A stretch of DNA of 64,000 bases, from positions 8,804,001 to 8,868,000 of the forward strand of contig NZ_CP107917.1 in the NCBI RefSeq assembly GCF_036014175.1. The letters are read 5' to 3'. Source of the stretch: Streptomyces sp. NBC_00443. GTDB taxonomy: Bacteria > Actinomycetota > Actinomycetes > Streptomycetales > Streptomycetaceae. Of this stretch, positions 33,250 to 41,879 are shown piece after piece (positions within the stretch are counted from its first letter, which is position 1; each line of letters starts with the position of its first letter). The position numbers and the translations under genes were made by a program. The notes below the pieces were generated by a model that ran no database searches, was not told where the DNA came from, and saw only the letters and a list, made by a program, of their open reading frames with translations.

Positions 33250-34461
33250 TCAGCCGTCGCCCTTCTCGCGCACCTGCCGGAAGAACGCCCGTACGTCCCC
33301 GACGAGCAGGTCCGGCTCCTCCATCGCCGCGAAGTGCCCGCCCCGGTCGAACTCCGTCCAGCGCACGATGTTCTCCGTGCGCTCCGCCTTGTGCCGCAGC
33401 GGGATCTGCGGATCGCCGAAGAAGGACGCCACCGCGGTCGGGGCGGTCGAGGGCTCGTGCTGTGCGGCCACCCGGTCACCCTGGGCATGAGCGCGCTCGT
33501 AGTACACCCGTGCGGACGATCCCGCTGTGCCCGTCAGCCAGTACAGCATCACGTTGGTGAGCATCAGGTCCCGGTCGACGGCCTCTTCGGGCAGCTGCTC
33601 GGAGTCGGTCCACTCCTGGAACTTCTCGACGATCCAGGCGAGTTGGCCGACCGGCGAGTCCGTGAGCGCGTACGACAGGGTCTGCGGCCGGGTGGACTGC
33701 ACGTGGAAGTAGCCCGTCGATCCGCGGAGCCACTGGGCCCACCGCCGCCAGGACGTGAGCGCCCGCTCCCGCTCCCCGGGGCTCAGCGGCGCCAGCTCCT
33801 CCGCAGTCGGCTCGGTGGACGCCTGCGCGCCGGGCAGGAGATTGAGGTGGATGCCGATGACCCGGTCGGGGTGGACGCGGCCCAGCTCGCGGGAGATTCC
33901 CGCGCCCCAGTCGCCGCCCTGGGCACCGAACCGCTCATAGCCGAGGCGTGTCATCAGCTCGACCCACGCGTCGGCGATCCGGCGGGCCTCCCAGCCGGTC
34001 TCCCGGGTGGGTCCGGAGAACCCGAACCCGGGAATGCTCGGCAGGACCACGTGGAAGGCGTCGGCGGGATCGCCGCCGTGCGCGGCCGGGTCCGTCAACG
34101 GACCGACGATGTCCATGAATTCCACGATCGAACCCGGCCAGCCGTGCGTGACGATCAGCGGCGTGGCGTCCGGCTCGGGCGAGCGGATGTGCGCGAAGTG
34201 CACGTGCGCGCCGTCGATCTCGGTCGTGAACTGCGGCCACTCGTTCAGCCGCACCTCCGCCGCCCGCCAGTCGTAGTCATGCCGCCAGTGGCGCACCAGC
34301 TCGCGCAGGTACTCCGAAGGCACGCCGTACGTCCATCCGACCCGGGGCAGCTCGTCGGGCCACCGGATGCGGTCCAGGCGGTCGTGCAGGTCGTCCAGGT
34401 CACTCTGCGGAATGTCGATGCGGAACGGGTGGATGCCGGAGTCGGCGGGCGAAGGGGCCAT
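33250..34461 (-). CDS. Epoxide hydrolase (EHN-domain alpha/beta hydrolase)
   Basis: 403 residues from ATG 34461. The N-terminal EHN domain (FRIDIPQSDLDDLHDRLDRI, WTYGVPSEYLRELVRHW) precedes the alpha/beta hydrolase core. The oxyanion-hole motif is THGWPGSIVEF, the nucleophile is Asp in GAQGGDWGAGISREL, and the catalytic His is in FDRGGHFAAMEEPDLL. This is the microsomal-type epoxide hydrolase family, which opens epoxides to diols; Streptomyces has several. Cytoplasmic, no signal peptide. No regulator nearby. Confidence 0.9.
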   Translation of the reverse strand: MAPSPADSGIHPFRIDIPQSDLDDLHDRLDRIRWPDELPRVGWTYGVPSEYLRELVRHWRHDYDWRAAEVRLNEWPQFTTEIDGAHVHFAHIRSPEPDATPLIVTHGWPGSIVEFMDIVGPLTDPAAHGGDPADAFHVVLPSIPGFGFSGPTRETGWEARRIADAWVELMTRLGYERFGAQGGDWGAGISRELGRVHPDRVIGIHLNLLPGAQASTEPTAEELAPLSPGERERALTSWRRWAQWLRGSTGYFHVQSTRPQTLSYALTDSPVGQLAWIVEKFQEWTDSEQLPEEAVDRDLMLTNVMLYWLTGTAGSSARVYYERAHAQGDRVAAQHEPSTAPTAVASFFGDPQIPLRHKAERTENIVRWTEFDRGGHFAAMEEPDLLVGDVRAFFRQVREKGDG

Positions 34462-34585
34462 GCCGGCGATGCTAGTTCCGAATGGTGTAACGGCCACGTG
34501 GATTAGTCGGCCGTGCGACCGATGAGTTCCGGGGCGAGGATCGGTCGGTACAGATGACAGCGTTCCGCACGCCCAGGAGGTACCC

Positions 34586-35065
34586 ATGGCAACCGACGGA
34601 TTCACGACGTGTCTCTGGTACGACGGCCAGGCCGAGGAGGCCGCCAACTTCTACGTCTCCGTGTTCAAGAACTCCGGCATCGGCAAGGTCGCGCACTACC
34701 CCGAGGGCGCGATGCAGCCGGCCGGCTCCGTCATGACCGTCGAGTTCACGGCCAACGGCCACAAGTTCCTCGCGCTCAACGGCGGCCCCCAGTTCAAGTT
34801 CACCGAGGCGACCTCCTTCATGATCTTCTGCGAGAACCAGGAGGAGATCGACTACTACTGGGAGAAGCTCACCGAGGGCGGCGGCGAGCCCGGCCCCTGC
34901 GGGTGGCTCAAGGACAGGTTCGGGCTGTCCTGGCAGGTCGTCCCGGACAGCCTCGACGCCATGGTCACCGACCCGGACCCGGCGAAGGCGGCCCGCGTGA
35001 CCAAGGCCTTCATGGAGATGGGCAAGTTCGACATCGCCGCCCTGGAAAAGGCCTACGTCGGGTAG
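34586..35065 (+). CDS. VOC-superfamily PhnB/3-dmu-9_3-mt domain protein
   Basis: 159 residues. The features are those of PhnB-like proteins: CLWYDGQAEEAANFYVSVFK, VEFTANGHKFLALNGGPQFK, EEIDYYWEKLTEGGGEPGPC and GWLKDRFGLSWQVVP. No known reaction; often called 3-demethylubiquinone-9 3-methyltransferase domain although it is not a methyltransferase. The start ATG 34586 follows CAGGAGGTACCC. It is a single gene, convergent with the SGNH hydrolase gene 14 bp away. Confidence 0.88.
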   Translation: MATDGFTTCLWYDGQAEEAANFYVSVFKNSGIGKVAHYPEGAMQPAGSVMTVEFTANGHKFLALNGGPQFKFTEATSFMIFCENQEEIDYYWEKLTEGGGEPGPCGWLKDRFGLSWQVVPDSLDAMVTDPDPAKAARVTKAFMEMGKFDIAALEKAYVG

Positions 35066-35079
35066 GAACCGCCCCGCAA

Positions 35080-36003
35080 TCAACCGACGGGGTGCGTGCC
35101 GATCACCCGGGTGATCTCCCGGGCGATCCGCAGGATCCCGGGCGAGCGGACCGGGCACGGTTTCGGCTTCGAGGTCGTGGGCGCCAGACAGAAGTGCAGG
35201 TAGTCGTCGTCGCGGTGCAGCGCGGTCCGGTCGCGGTCCGGCTGGGTGCAGTACTCGGCGTGCTCGCGCTCGTACGCCGTGCACGGCAGGTACTGGACCC
35301 AGGAGTACCGGGCCCCGGCCGCGCTGAGCGCCTTGCCCGCGTCGGCGAGCAGGCCGTCCGAGGCGCCGGCCCGCGACTCGTACAGGGCGTTGACGCGCCG
35401 GACCCGGTCGGGCGTGATCGGGTCCGGGCCCTGCAGCACAAGGACGATCCGCGTCTCACCGGCCGCGGCGACCTGGTCGGTGAGACGCTTCAGGTCGGCC
35501 TCGTACCGCTTGACGTACTTCTCGGGCGAGGCGTCATGGGTGATCCCGTCCATGCACGGTGTATAGCCCCACGCGTTCCCCCAGAACTGCAGCACCACGA
35601 AGTCCGGCCGCAACCTGCGCACCAGGGCGGCCGCCTTGTCCGCGACCGGCACCAGGGACCGCTCGCCGGTGCCCTCCAGGTAGTCGCACAGGGTCGTTCC
35701 CGAATACGGGGCGCTCGTGTACGTCGCCCCCAGCTCGCGGCGCAGCTCCTGCCCGATCACGTCCTGCGCCTCCATGGCGAGCGAGTCGCCCAGGTACAGC
35801 ACGGTGGGTGCCTTCGCAGGGGCGCTCTTGTCCGTGGCAGTGCCGGTGCTCGCGCTCGGGGAGGCCGGCGCCCGCTGCTGCGTGGTCACCGATGCCTGCG
35901 GTGCCTCCGGAGGCGGCGCCGCCTCCGGCTCGGACGCCGGATCGCCGCACGCGCCGAGCAGCACGACGGCCAGCAGTAGCCCCACGATCCACGGCCTGCG
36001 CAT
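35080..36003 (-). CDS. SGNH-hydrolase lipoprotein
   Basis: 307 residues from ATG 36003. The signal peptide carries a lipobox LLGACGDP (Cys about residue 16). A Pro/Ala/Ser-rich linker of about 40 residues follows. The SGNH blocks are: LYLGDSLAMEAQD (nucleophile Ser), APYSGTTLCDYL, FWGNAWGYTPC (Asn) and DDDYLHFC (Asp-His). Six or more Cys may form disulfides. It is a surface-anchored esterase or acetylhydrolase of unknown substrate. It is the same strand as, but separated by a terminator from, the methyltransferase operon. Confidence 0.85.
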   Translation of the reverse strand: MRRPWIVGLLLAVVLLGACGDPASEPEAAPPPEAPQASVTTQQRAPASPSASTGTATDKSAPAKAPTVLYLGDSLAMEAQDVIGQELRRELGATYTSAPYSGTTLCDYLEGTGERSLVPVADKAAALVRRLRPDFVVLQFWGNAWGYTPCMDGITHDASPEKYVKRYEADLKRLTDQVAAAGETRIVLVLQGPDPITPDRVRRVNALYESRAGASDGLLADAGKALSAAGARYSWVQYLPCTAYEREHAEYCTQPDRDRTALHRDDDYLHFCLAPTTSKPKPCPVRSPGILRIAREITRVIGTHPVG

Positions 36004-36072
36004 ACGGCAACTCCCGCCCCGGGCACCGAAAACGGTTCCCCAGGCAAGCACAGCCCGGCCCAAGGCGGAAGA

Positions 36073-36108
36073 CGCGCGTCGGCCACGGCAACCCATGGCC
36101 GACGCGCG
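36073..36108 (-). terminator. Strong hairpin terminator after the terpene operon
   Basis: A perfect 13-bp stem (CGCGCGTCGGCCA at 36073-36085, TGGCCGACGCGCG at 36096-36108) with a 10-nt loop lies 13 bp past the methyltransferase stop codon, and before the SGNH gene. No U-tract. Confidence 0.7.
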
Positions 36109-36120
36109 CCCGACGGTCGG

Positions 36121-37038
36121 TCAGACGCGGTCCGCCGCGATCAGCAGGTACTGGAAACTGCCGTTGCGGTACGCCGTCAGGAACGTCTCCTCGATGCCCG
36201 TCACCAGGTGCTCGGCCTCAGCGCGCAGCTCCCAGTAGGGGATGGTCGCCTCGGTGAGGTCCTCCACATGGACCGGGACGAGCCGGTTGCGGGCCATGGC
36301 GCGGAAGTACTCCGAGCGTGGATGGATGTCGCAGATGTAGTGGGCGTTGATCAGGGACACCTCGCGCGAGGCGCGCCCGTAGGTGTCGTTGTAGCAGCCG
36401 GTGATGGTCACGTAGCGGCCACCGCGGCGCAGCAGCCGGGCGTGCTCGGCGAACAGCAGGTCGAGCTCCACGTACATGGTCGACTCGTTGTTCCAGGAGG
36501 CCGTGTACGCCCCGGTCTGCAGCCCGGTGTCCAGCATGTTGCGGTGGTGGTAGCGCACCCGGCCGTCGATGCCCCGCTTGCGGGCCTGGGCGTTCGCGAA
36601 CTCCGCCTGCTTCTGCGAGATGGTGACGCCGTCGGCGTGGCAGCCGTACCGCAGATGCGCCGTGACGCTGCCGCCGCCGCGGCCGCAACCGGCGTCGAAG
36701 ACGCGGTCGGCGGGGGAGAGGGGGCCGAGCCGCTCGGCGAGGAATTCGGCCTGGGCGTGCTCCAGCCGGTGCAGTTCGGTGGTGATGCGCTCCCGCCGCA
36801 GGTCCGGGTCGGGTTCGTCGAGCACGGAGCGGTCGGCGGCTCCGATGCCGTAGTGATGGTGGTAGAGGTCGTCGAGCTTTCCGAGTTCGAGGTTGACCGG
36901 GTTCTCCTCGGCGTTCCAGTAGTCCGCGACGCGGGTCTGGTACGTGGACTGGGTCGGCACCGATACGGCCTTGGTGCCGGCGTCGGGGGCGATGGTCAAC
37001 GGTGACTCCTCGTGCTGGTGCGTAGGACGCTCTGTCAT
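36121..37038 (-). CDS. gppmt: Geranyl diphosphate 2-C-methyltransferase
   Basis: 305 residues from ATG 37038. The SAM-binding motif is VFDAGCGRGGGSVTAHL (about residues 90-106). The surrounding YWNAEENPVNLELGKLDDLYHHHYG and SWNNESTMYVELD are characteristic of GPP C2-methyltransferases, enzymes that make 2-methyl-GPP from GPP and SAM. The start codon lies 12 bp after the terpene synthase stop, and the gene is last in the encapsulin/synthase/methyltransferase operon. Its product is the substrate of the adjacent synthase. Confidence 0.92.
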   Translation of the reverse strand: MTERPTHQHEESPLTIAPDAGTKAVSVPTQSTYQTRVADYWNAEENPVNLELGKLDDLYHHHYGIGAADRSVLDEPDPDLRRERITTELHRLEHAQAEFLAERLGPLSPADRVFDAGCGRGGGSVTAHLRYGCHADGVTISQKQAEFANAQARKRGIDGRVRYHHRNMLDTGLQTGAYTASWNNESTMYVELDLLFAEHARLLRRGGRYVTITGCYNDTYGRASREVSLINAHYICDIHPRSEYFRAMARNRLVPVHVEDLTEATIPYWELRAEAEHLVTGIEETFLTAYRNGSFQYLLIAADRV

Positions 37039-37049
37039 TCGATCGCGCT

Positions 37050-38102
37050 TTACCAGTAGTTGGGCAGGTGGTAGCGGTGGGTGTTGGTGGAGTGCCACTC
37101 GTGGTTGCCGGCCACCCAGTCGGACAGGCCCTGGGTGTACCGCTCGACCAGCGGTGAAGTGGCGGACAGCAGGGCCGACTCCTCCTCGAAGGCCTCCATG
37201 ATCCGGTTGTGGATCTCGACGGCCTTGAGGTAGGCGGCCTTCAGACCGCAGTTCTCGTTCGCGGCGATGACCTGCGGCAGATTCAGATGGGTGGGGTCGC
37301 TCGCCAGCTCCTTGGTGAAGGAGTACAGGTCGTTGACGATCGTGGTGGCGTTGCAGGCGAGCGCCGTGATCCGCTGGACTTCGGGGCGGGCGTAGACCAC
37401 CTCGGGCAGTTCGTAGCCGTCCACGGCGTCCACGATCGACAGACAGGGGCGGAAGTTGTTGAACTGCCGCATCACCAGGTACTCCCAGACCTGCGGGACG
37501 TACCGGGTCTCCGCCCAGGCCGCCTCGGCGAGATAGCCCAGGTGAAGCCGGGCGATGTCGTGGACGAAGCGGTCGGTCTGGCTCGGGGTGGCGAAGGCGG
37601 CGTAGTCCTGGAGGGCGAAGTGGTACGAGCGCAGCGGACCGTCGGCCCGCACACCGTGCCGCCACTCCTCCTCCAGCTCGGGAATGCCGTGGTACGGGTC
37701 GAGCGCCGACTGGGCCATGATCAGCCGGCCCCCGAGGCCCCGGCGCGCGCCGCCCCGGCCCTCGTCCTCCTCGCAGTAGCAGGAGTCGACGACGTTCTCG
37801 GCGAGCAACAACTCGCCCGCGGCCGTCAGACGTTCCAGATCGAGCGCCTGCGGATGCTGGAGCACCACGGCCCGCCCGAACTGGAACCCCGAGAAGTCGC
37901 CCTTCCACGCCTCGGGGAACAGATCGAGATCCCGGGCCCACTCCTCCAGCCTGCGGTCGACCTCCGCGGCCTTCACCGGGTCGGCGGGGGCCACCTGCCG
38001 GTACCGGAGCCCGGGGATCGCCCCGGTGCGCCGCTGGGTGCGGAACGAGCGTGCGATGTTCGGCGGTCCCGGCAGTGCGAAGGCGGAGGCGGGGGTGCTC
38101 AT
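37050..38102 (-). CDS. 2-methylisoborneol synthase-like terpene cyclase
   Basis: 350 residues from ATG 38102. The class I NSE triad NDLYSFTKE (about residues 238-246) is present. The Asp-rich motif reads VVDSCYCEED where S. coelicolor has VDDCYCED. MRQFNNFRPC, HLGYLAEAAWAETRYVPQV and the end THRYHLPNYW mark the MIB synthase family. The family in Streptomyces is typically about 440 residues with a long disordered N-terminus; here that part is nearly absent, and the preceding gene ends 16 bp upstream. It converts 2-methyl-GPP to 2-methylisoborneol, or possibly 2-methylenebornane. Confidence 0.88.
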   Translation of the reverse strand: MSTPASAFALPGPPNIARSFRTQRRTGAIPGLRYRQVAPADPVKAAEVDRRLEEWARDLDLFPEAWKGDFSGFQFGRAVVLQHPQALDLERLTAAGELLLAENVVDSCYCEEDEGRGGARRGLGGRLIMAQSALDPYHGIPELEEEWRHGVRADGPLRSYHFALQDYAAFATPSQTDRFVHDIARLHLGYLAEAAWAETRYVPQVWEYLVMRQFNNFRPCLSIVDAVDGYELPEVVYARPEVQRITALACNATTIVNDLYSFTKELASDPTHLNLPQVIAANENCGLKAAYLKAVEIHNRIMEAFEEESALLSATSPLVERYTQGLSDWVAGNHEWHSTNTHRYHLPNYW

Positions 38103-38118
38103 CGGGTGCTCCACGCGG

Positions 38119-39555
38119 TCACTCGGCCGTCCGGCCGATCTGGGCGTTCTCCAGGATCCCGACCGCGTCGGGGACGAGGATCGCCATCGAGTAGTAGGCG
38201 GTGACGAGGTAACGCATGATCGAGTTGGCGTCGATGCCCATGAACCGCACGTTCAGGCCCGGCTGGTACTCCTCCGGGATGCCCGTCTGATACAGCCCGA
38301 TGGCGCCCTGGTCGCCCTCCCCGGTGCGCAGCGCGATGATGCTGCTGGTGTGCTGCGGGGTGATCGGGATCTTGTTGCACGGGAAGATCGGCACACCGCG
38401 CCAGGCGGGGATCTCGTGCCCGTCGACGTTCGCCGTGCCGGGCACCAGGCCACGCCGGTTGCACTGCCGGAAGAAGGCCGCGATCGCCTTCGGGTGGGCG
38501 ATGAACAGCTTGGTCTTGCGGCGCATCGACAGCAGTTCGTCCATGTCGTCGGGGGTCGGCGGCCCCGTGAACGTGCTGACGCGCTGCCCGTAGTCGGCAT
38601 TGGCCAGCAGCCCGAACTCCCGGTTGTTGACCAGCTCACACTCCTGCCGTTCGCGGATCTCCTCGACGGTGAGGCGGAGTTGCTGCTCGGTCTGGTTCAT
38701 CGGGTCGTTGAAGAGGTCGGCCACCCGGGTGTGGACGCGCAGCACGGTCTGGGTGAGCGACAACTCGTACTCGCGCGGCGCGAGGTCGTAGTCGACGAAC
38801 CCGCCGTCGATCGTCGGCTCGCCGACATGGCCCGCCTGCACCGGTACGTCGGCCTCGCCCTTGCGGTTCATGGGCAGCCGCTGGCGTTCGCCGTACGCCT
38901 CCAGGTGCGCCGCGAGGGAGGGCGCCCGGTCGGTGAGCTCCGTGACCACGGTCCAAGGGAGCACCATCACGACGGCCGCGGTCTCGGCCCGTACCGAACT
39001 CAGCCACAGCGGGTCGGGCCGGCCGATCGCCTCGTCGCCGATCTGGTCGCCGTCGGTGACGACCCCGAGGATCTCCTCCTCGCCGTACTTGCCCTCGGTG
39101 AACCGGGTGAACCGGCCGTGCACGACGAGGTAGGCCTCCCTGACCGGCTGCCCGGCCTGGACGAGGATCTGGCCGGCCCGGACGTCGCGCACCCGGAAAC
39201 GGCCCGCGATCTCCTTCAGGACATCGATGTCGGAGTATCCGCGCAGCACCGGCAGTTCGGTGAGCGTCTGCGGGATGACCTTGATGTCGTCGGCACCGTT
39301 CTGCTCGAACTGCACCCGGCCGCGGCCCACGCGCAGCTGGAGGCGCCGGTTGACCCGGTAGGTTCCGCCCTTGACGTCCACCCACGGCAGCATCTTCAGC
39401 AGCCATCGTGAGGAGATGGCCTGCATCTGCGGTTCGGACTTGGTGGTCGTGGTGAGCTGGCGTGCCGCATGCGTGCTGAGACTGGTGAGTTGTCCGTCGG
39501 CGGAGGAGGCGGAGTCGTCGGTGGCAGGTCCGGTGGCGCTGTCGGGTACGGACAC
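38119..39555 (-). CDS. eshA: Family 2B encapsulin shell protein with cNMP-binding insert (EshA-like)
   Basis: 478 residues from GTG 39555 after AGGGAG. After a short disordered leader, a HK97-type shell fold begins (about residue 35 onward: VDVKGGTYRVNRRLQLRVG). It is interrupted by a cyclic-nucleotide-binding-like domain (about 95-195: VRAGQILVQAGQPVREAYLV, GDQIGDEAIG). The shell resumes in the E-loop and A-domain (YELSLTQTVLRVHTRVADLF, KIPITPQHTSSIIALRTGE). In Streptomyces family 2B encapsulins enclose MIB synthase. It is the first gene of the operon, 16 bp from the synthase start. Confidence 0.9.
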   Translation of the reverse strand: MSVPDSATGPATDDSASSADGQLTSLSTHAARQLTTTTKSEPQMQAISSRWLLKMLPWVDVKGGTYRVNRRLQLRVGRGRVQFEQNGADDIKVIPQTLTELPVLRGYSDIDVLKEIAGRFRVRDVRAGQILVQAGQPVREAYLVVHGRFTRFTEGKYGEEEILGVVTDGDQIGDEAIGRPDPLWLSSVRAETAAVVMVLPWTVVTELTDRAPSLAAHLEAYGERQRLPMNRKGEADVPVQAGHVGEPTIDGGFVDYDLAPREYELSLTQTVLRVHTRVADLFNDPMNQTEQQLRLTVEEIRERQECELVNNREFGLLANADYGQRVSTFTGPPTPDDMDELLSMRRKTKLFIAHPKAIAAFFRQCNRRGLVPGTANVDGHEIPAWRGVPIFPCNKIPITPQHTSSIIALRTGEGDQGAIGLYQTGIPEEYQPGLNVRFMGIDANSIMRYLVTAYYSMAILVPDAVGILENAQIGRTAE

Positions 39556-39877
39556 GTATCTCCCTAGAGGGTGATCGGGCGTGAGCGAAGTGGTCGGTGA
39601 CGACGGCAACCGCGGGCGCGTGATGAGGGCTGCCCAGTGGCACTGGTGAGCCGCACGCGCCGCAGGGACAAGCCAAACAGCGCAGGTGGTGGGGTCGGTA
39701 CGGCGTGAAGGGGGCGGTTTGATCACCTGGGTGGTGCAAACTCTCACTGGAAGCAGAGGGCACACGCGCATGTGCCTGCACGCCGGTCGCGTTCGCCCCG
39801 ACGTGCGGGCGTGAGGGGCGCGCGACCTGCGCGCTCTCGCGCTTCGTGTCCCGTCCGGCGCGCGGGCCGCACGAGGC
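39556..39877. other. Intergenic region upstream of the encapsulin operon
   Basis: No gene is seen. The operon promoter should lie here on the minus strand. Near 39759-39776 there is an inverted repeat GGCACA-CGCGCA-TGTGCC. It could be a weak terminator for the alcohol dehydrogenase gene that ends at 39878, or an operator. The stretch 39715-39745 (GGTTTGATCACCTGGG, AAACTCTCACT) is AT-richer and is a plausible promoter location. Confidence 0.45.
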
Positions 39878-40900
39878 TCAGGAGAGGTCGTTCACGAGCA
39901 CCGCCGCCCCGTCGAAGCGCCCGGCCTTGAGATCGCGCAGCGCCTCGTCCGCACGGGAGAGCGGATATGCGTGCGTCGTGGCGCGCACGGAGTGCTCGGC
40001 GGCGAGCGCCAGGAACTCGCGGCCGTCCACGCGCGTGTTGGAGGTGACGCTGCGCAGCTGCTTCTCGTAGAACAGCTCGGTCTCGTAGTGCAGTGCCGGG
40101 ACGTCGGAGAGGTGGATGCCCGCGACGGCGAGCGTGCCGCCCCGGTCGAGGGCGCGCAGTGCGACCGGGACCAGCTCGCCGACCGGCGCGAACAGGATCG
40201 CGCTGTCCAGCGGCTCCGGCGGCGTCTCCTGCACGTCGCGTGCCGATGCGGCGCCCAGATCGAGCGCCAGCCGCCGCGCGGCCGCCCCGCGCGTGAGGAC
40301 GTGCACAGTGGCTCCCTCGGCCATCGCCACCTGCGCGCACAGATGGGCGCTGCCCCCGAAGCCGTACAGTCCGAGCCGCCCGCCCGGGGGCAGCGCGGCG
40401 CGTCGCAGGGCGCGATACCCGATGATCCCGGCGCACAGCAGCGGTGCGCACGACACGTCGTCCAGGCCGGCGGGCAGCCGGTACGCGAACGCGGCCGGCA
40501 CGGTCGTGTACTCGGCGTACCCGCCGTCGGCGTCCCAGCCGGTGTACACCGAGGCCGGGCACAGGTTCTCGGCGCCCCGCGTGCAGTAGCCGCACGAACC
40601 GTCGGTCCGCCGCAGCCAGGCCACCCCCACCCGCTCGCCGACGCCGAAGCCGCTCACGGCCGCCCCGGATCCCGTGACCACACCGACGACCTCGTGCCCC
40701 GGTGTCACACCCGGCCGGTGCACCTCCAGATCACCCTCGGCGACATGCAGATCCGTACGGCACACCCCGCACGCCCGCACGCGCACGAGCAGCTCGTCGT
40801 CCCCCGGTACCGGCACCGGCTTCTCGACCGGCCTCAGGGATCCCGACTCGACCGGCCCCGGCTCGGCCACCGACCACGCGCGCATCGTCCCGTCCGCCAT
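39878..40900 (-). CDS. Zinc-dependent alcohol dehydrogenase
   Basis: 340 residues. The catalytic zinc ligands are in RACGVCRTDLH and TPGHEVVGVV; the structural zinc motif is C-GY-C-TRGAENLC. The Rossmann motif is LGLYGFGGSAHLCAQVAM, consistent with NAD(P) binding. It oxidises or reduces an alcohol/aldehyde; substrate unknown. The start is ATG 40900, or MRAWSV at 40885. It is the same strand as the encapsulin operon, with no sign that it belongs to it. Confidence 0.9.
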   Translation of the reverse strand: MADGTMRAWSVAEPGPVESGSLRPVEKPVPVPGDDELLVRVRACGVCRTDLHVAEGDLEVHRPGVTPGHEVVGVVTGSGAAVSGFGVGERVGVAWLRRTDGSCGYCTRGAENLCPASVYTGWDADGGYAEYTTVPAAFAYRLPAGLDDVSCAPLLCAGIIGYRALRRAALPPGGRLGLYGFGGSAHLCAQVAMAEGATVHVLTRGAAARRLALDLGAASARDVQETPPEPLDSAILFAPVGELVPVALRALDRGGTLAVAGIHLSDVPALHYETELFYEKQLRSVTSNTRVDGREFLALAAEHSVRATTHAYPLSRADEALRDLKAGRFDGAAVLVNDLS

Positions 40901-41036
40901 ACCGTGTCCCGTTCGCCGACCGGCTGCCGTCCACCCCAGTCTGGAGCGGAAGCGGCCATTCGGCGCGCGGCCGGAGGAGCGGGTGGCTAGCGTAAGAATC
41001 CGGACAACTCACCGATCCGGGAGAGGGCCGCAAACC

Positions 41037-41843
41037 ATGGCCGTGAAACCTGAAGGAACCCCGATCTGGGCCGACGCGATGTTCAGTGACGTCGAGGGAG
41101 CGAAGAGCTTCTACGGCGACATCCTGGGCTGGACGTTCGGCGAGGAGTCGACGGAGTTCGGCAACTACACCCAGGCCTACGCCAACGGCAAGGCGGCCGC
41201 CGCGGTGGTACCGCCGATGCCCGGCCAGGAGGGCCAGTCGCAGTGGTGCCTCTACTTCGCCTCCTCCGACGCAGGCGCGAGCGCCGCCAAGATCCGTGAG
41301 AACGGCGGAGAGATCCTGATGGAGCCGATGGCGGTCGGCGAGTTCGGCAGCATGTGCCTGGCCCGGGACCCCGGCGGTGTCGTCTTCGGGGTCTGGCAGC
41401 CCGGAACCCACAAGGGCTTCGAGACGGAGATGGACCAGCACGGCGCCTTGTGCTGGTCGGAGATCTTCACCCGCGAGCCGGAGAAGTCCGACGCCTTCTT
41501 CCCCGCCGTCTTCGGCTACGGGCAGCAGCAGATGGAAGACGGGGAGATGGACTTCCGGCTCTACACCCTCGGCAGCAAGGAGAACATGGCCCTGGGACGG
41601 ATGAAGATGACGGACGACTTCCCGCCCGACATCCCGCCGTGGATCAACGTCTACTTCAACGTCCCCGACTGCGACGCCGCCGTCGCCAAGGCCACCAAGC
41701 TCGGCGGTGTGCTGCGCTTCGGCCCGATGACCAGCCCGTTCGGCCGGTTCGCGGCGCTGAGCGACCCGCAGGGCGCGAACTTCTCGGTGATCGACACCGG
41801 CACGACCGAGGGTGACATGCCCAAGCTCAGCGACGTCTCCTGA
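41037..41843 (+). CDS. Two-domain VOC family protein
   Basis: 268 residues from ATG 41037. Two glyoxalase-like modules occur in tandem: residues about 5-125 (ADAMFSDVEGAKSFYGDILG, then ARDPGGVVFGVWQPG) and about 135-262 (LCWSEIFTREPEKSDAFFPA, then LSDPQGANFSVIDTGT). Such didomain VOC proteins are widespread in Streptomyces, including hydroxylase-like and resistance-like members. Substrate unknown. It precedes the RNase H gene by 36 bp and may be cotranscribed with it. Confidence 0.88.
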   Translation: MAVKPEGTPIWADAMFSDVEGAKSFYGDILGWTFGEESTEFGNYTQAYANGKAAAAVVPPMPGQEGQSQWCLYFASSDAGASAAKIRENGGEILMEPMAVGEFGSMCLARDPGGVVFGVWQPGTHKGFETEMDQHGALCWSEIFTREPEKSDAFFPAVFGYGQQQMEDGEMDFRLYTLGSKENMALGRMKMTDDFPPDIPPWINVYFNVPDCDAAVAKATKLGGVLRFGPMTSPFGRFAALSDPQGANFSVIDTGTTEGDMPKLSDVS

Positions 41844-41879
41844 CCGACTCCGCGGCCGGGCACCCGGCCCGCCCATGGC

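Noticed and set aside
36121..37941. A fused 606-residue protein joining a front segment to the GPP methyltransferase
   Set aside because: The front part is the terpene synthase read in the wrong frame; the methyltransferase has a proper ATG at 37038.
39759..39776. GGCACA/TGTGCC inverted repeat as a cNMP (CRP) operator for the encapsulin operon
   Set aside because: Only 6-bp arms, about 200 bp from the shell gene and next to the stop of another gene; a weak terminator or chance is equally likely.
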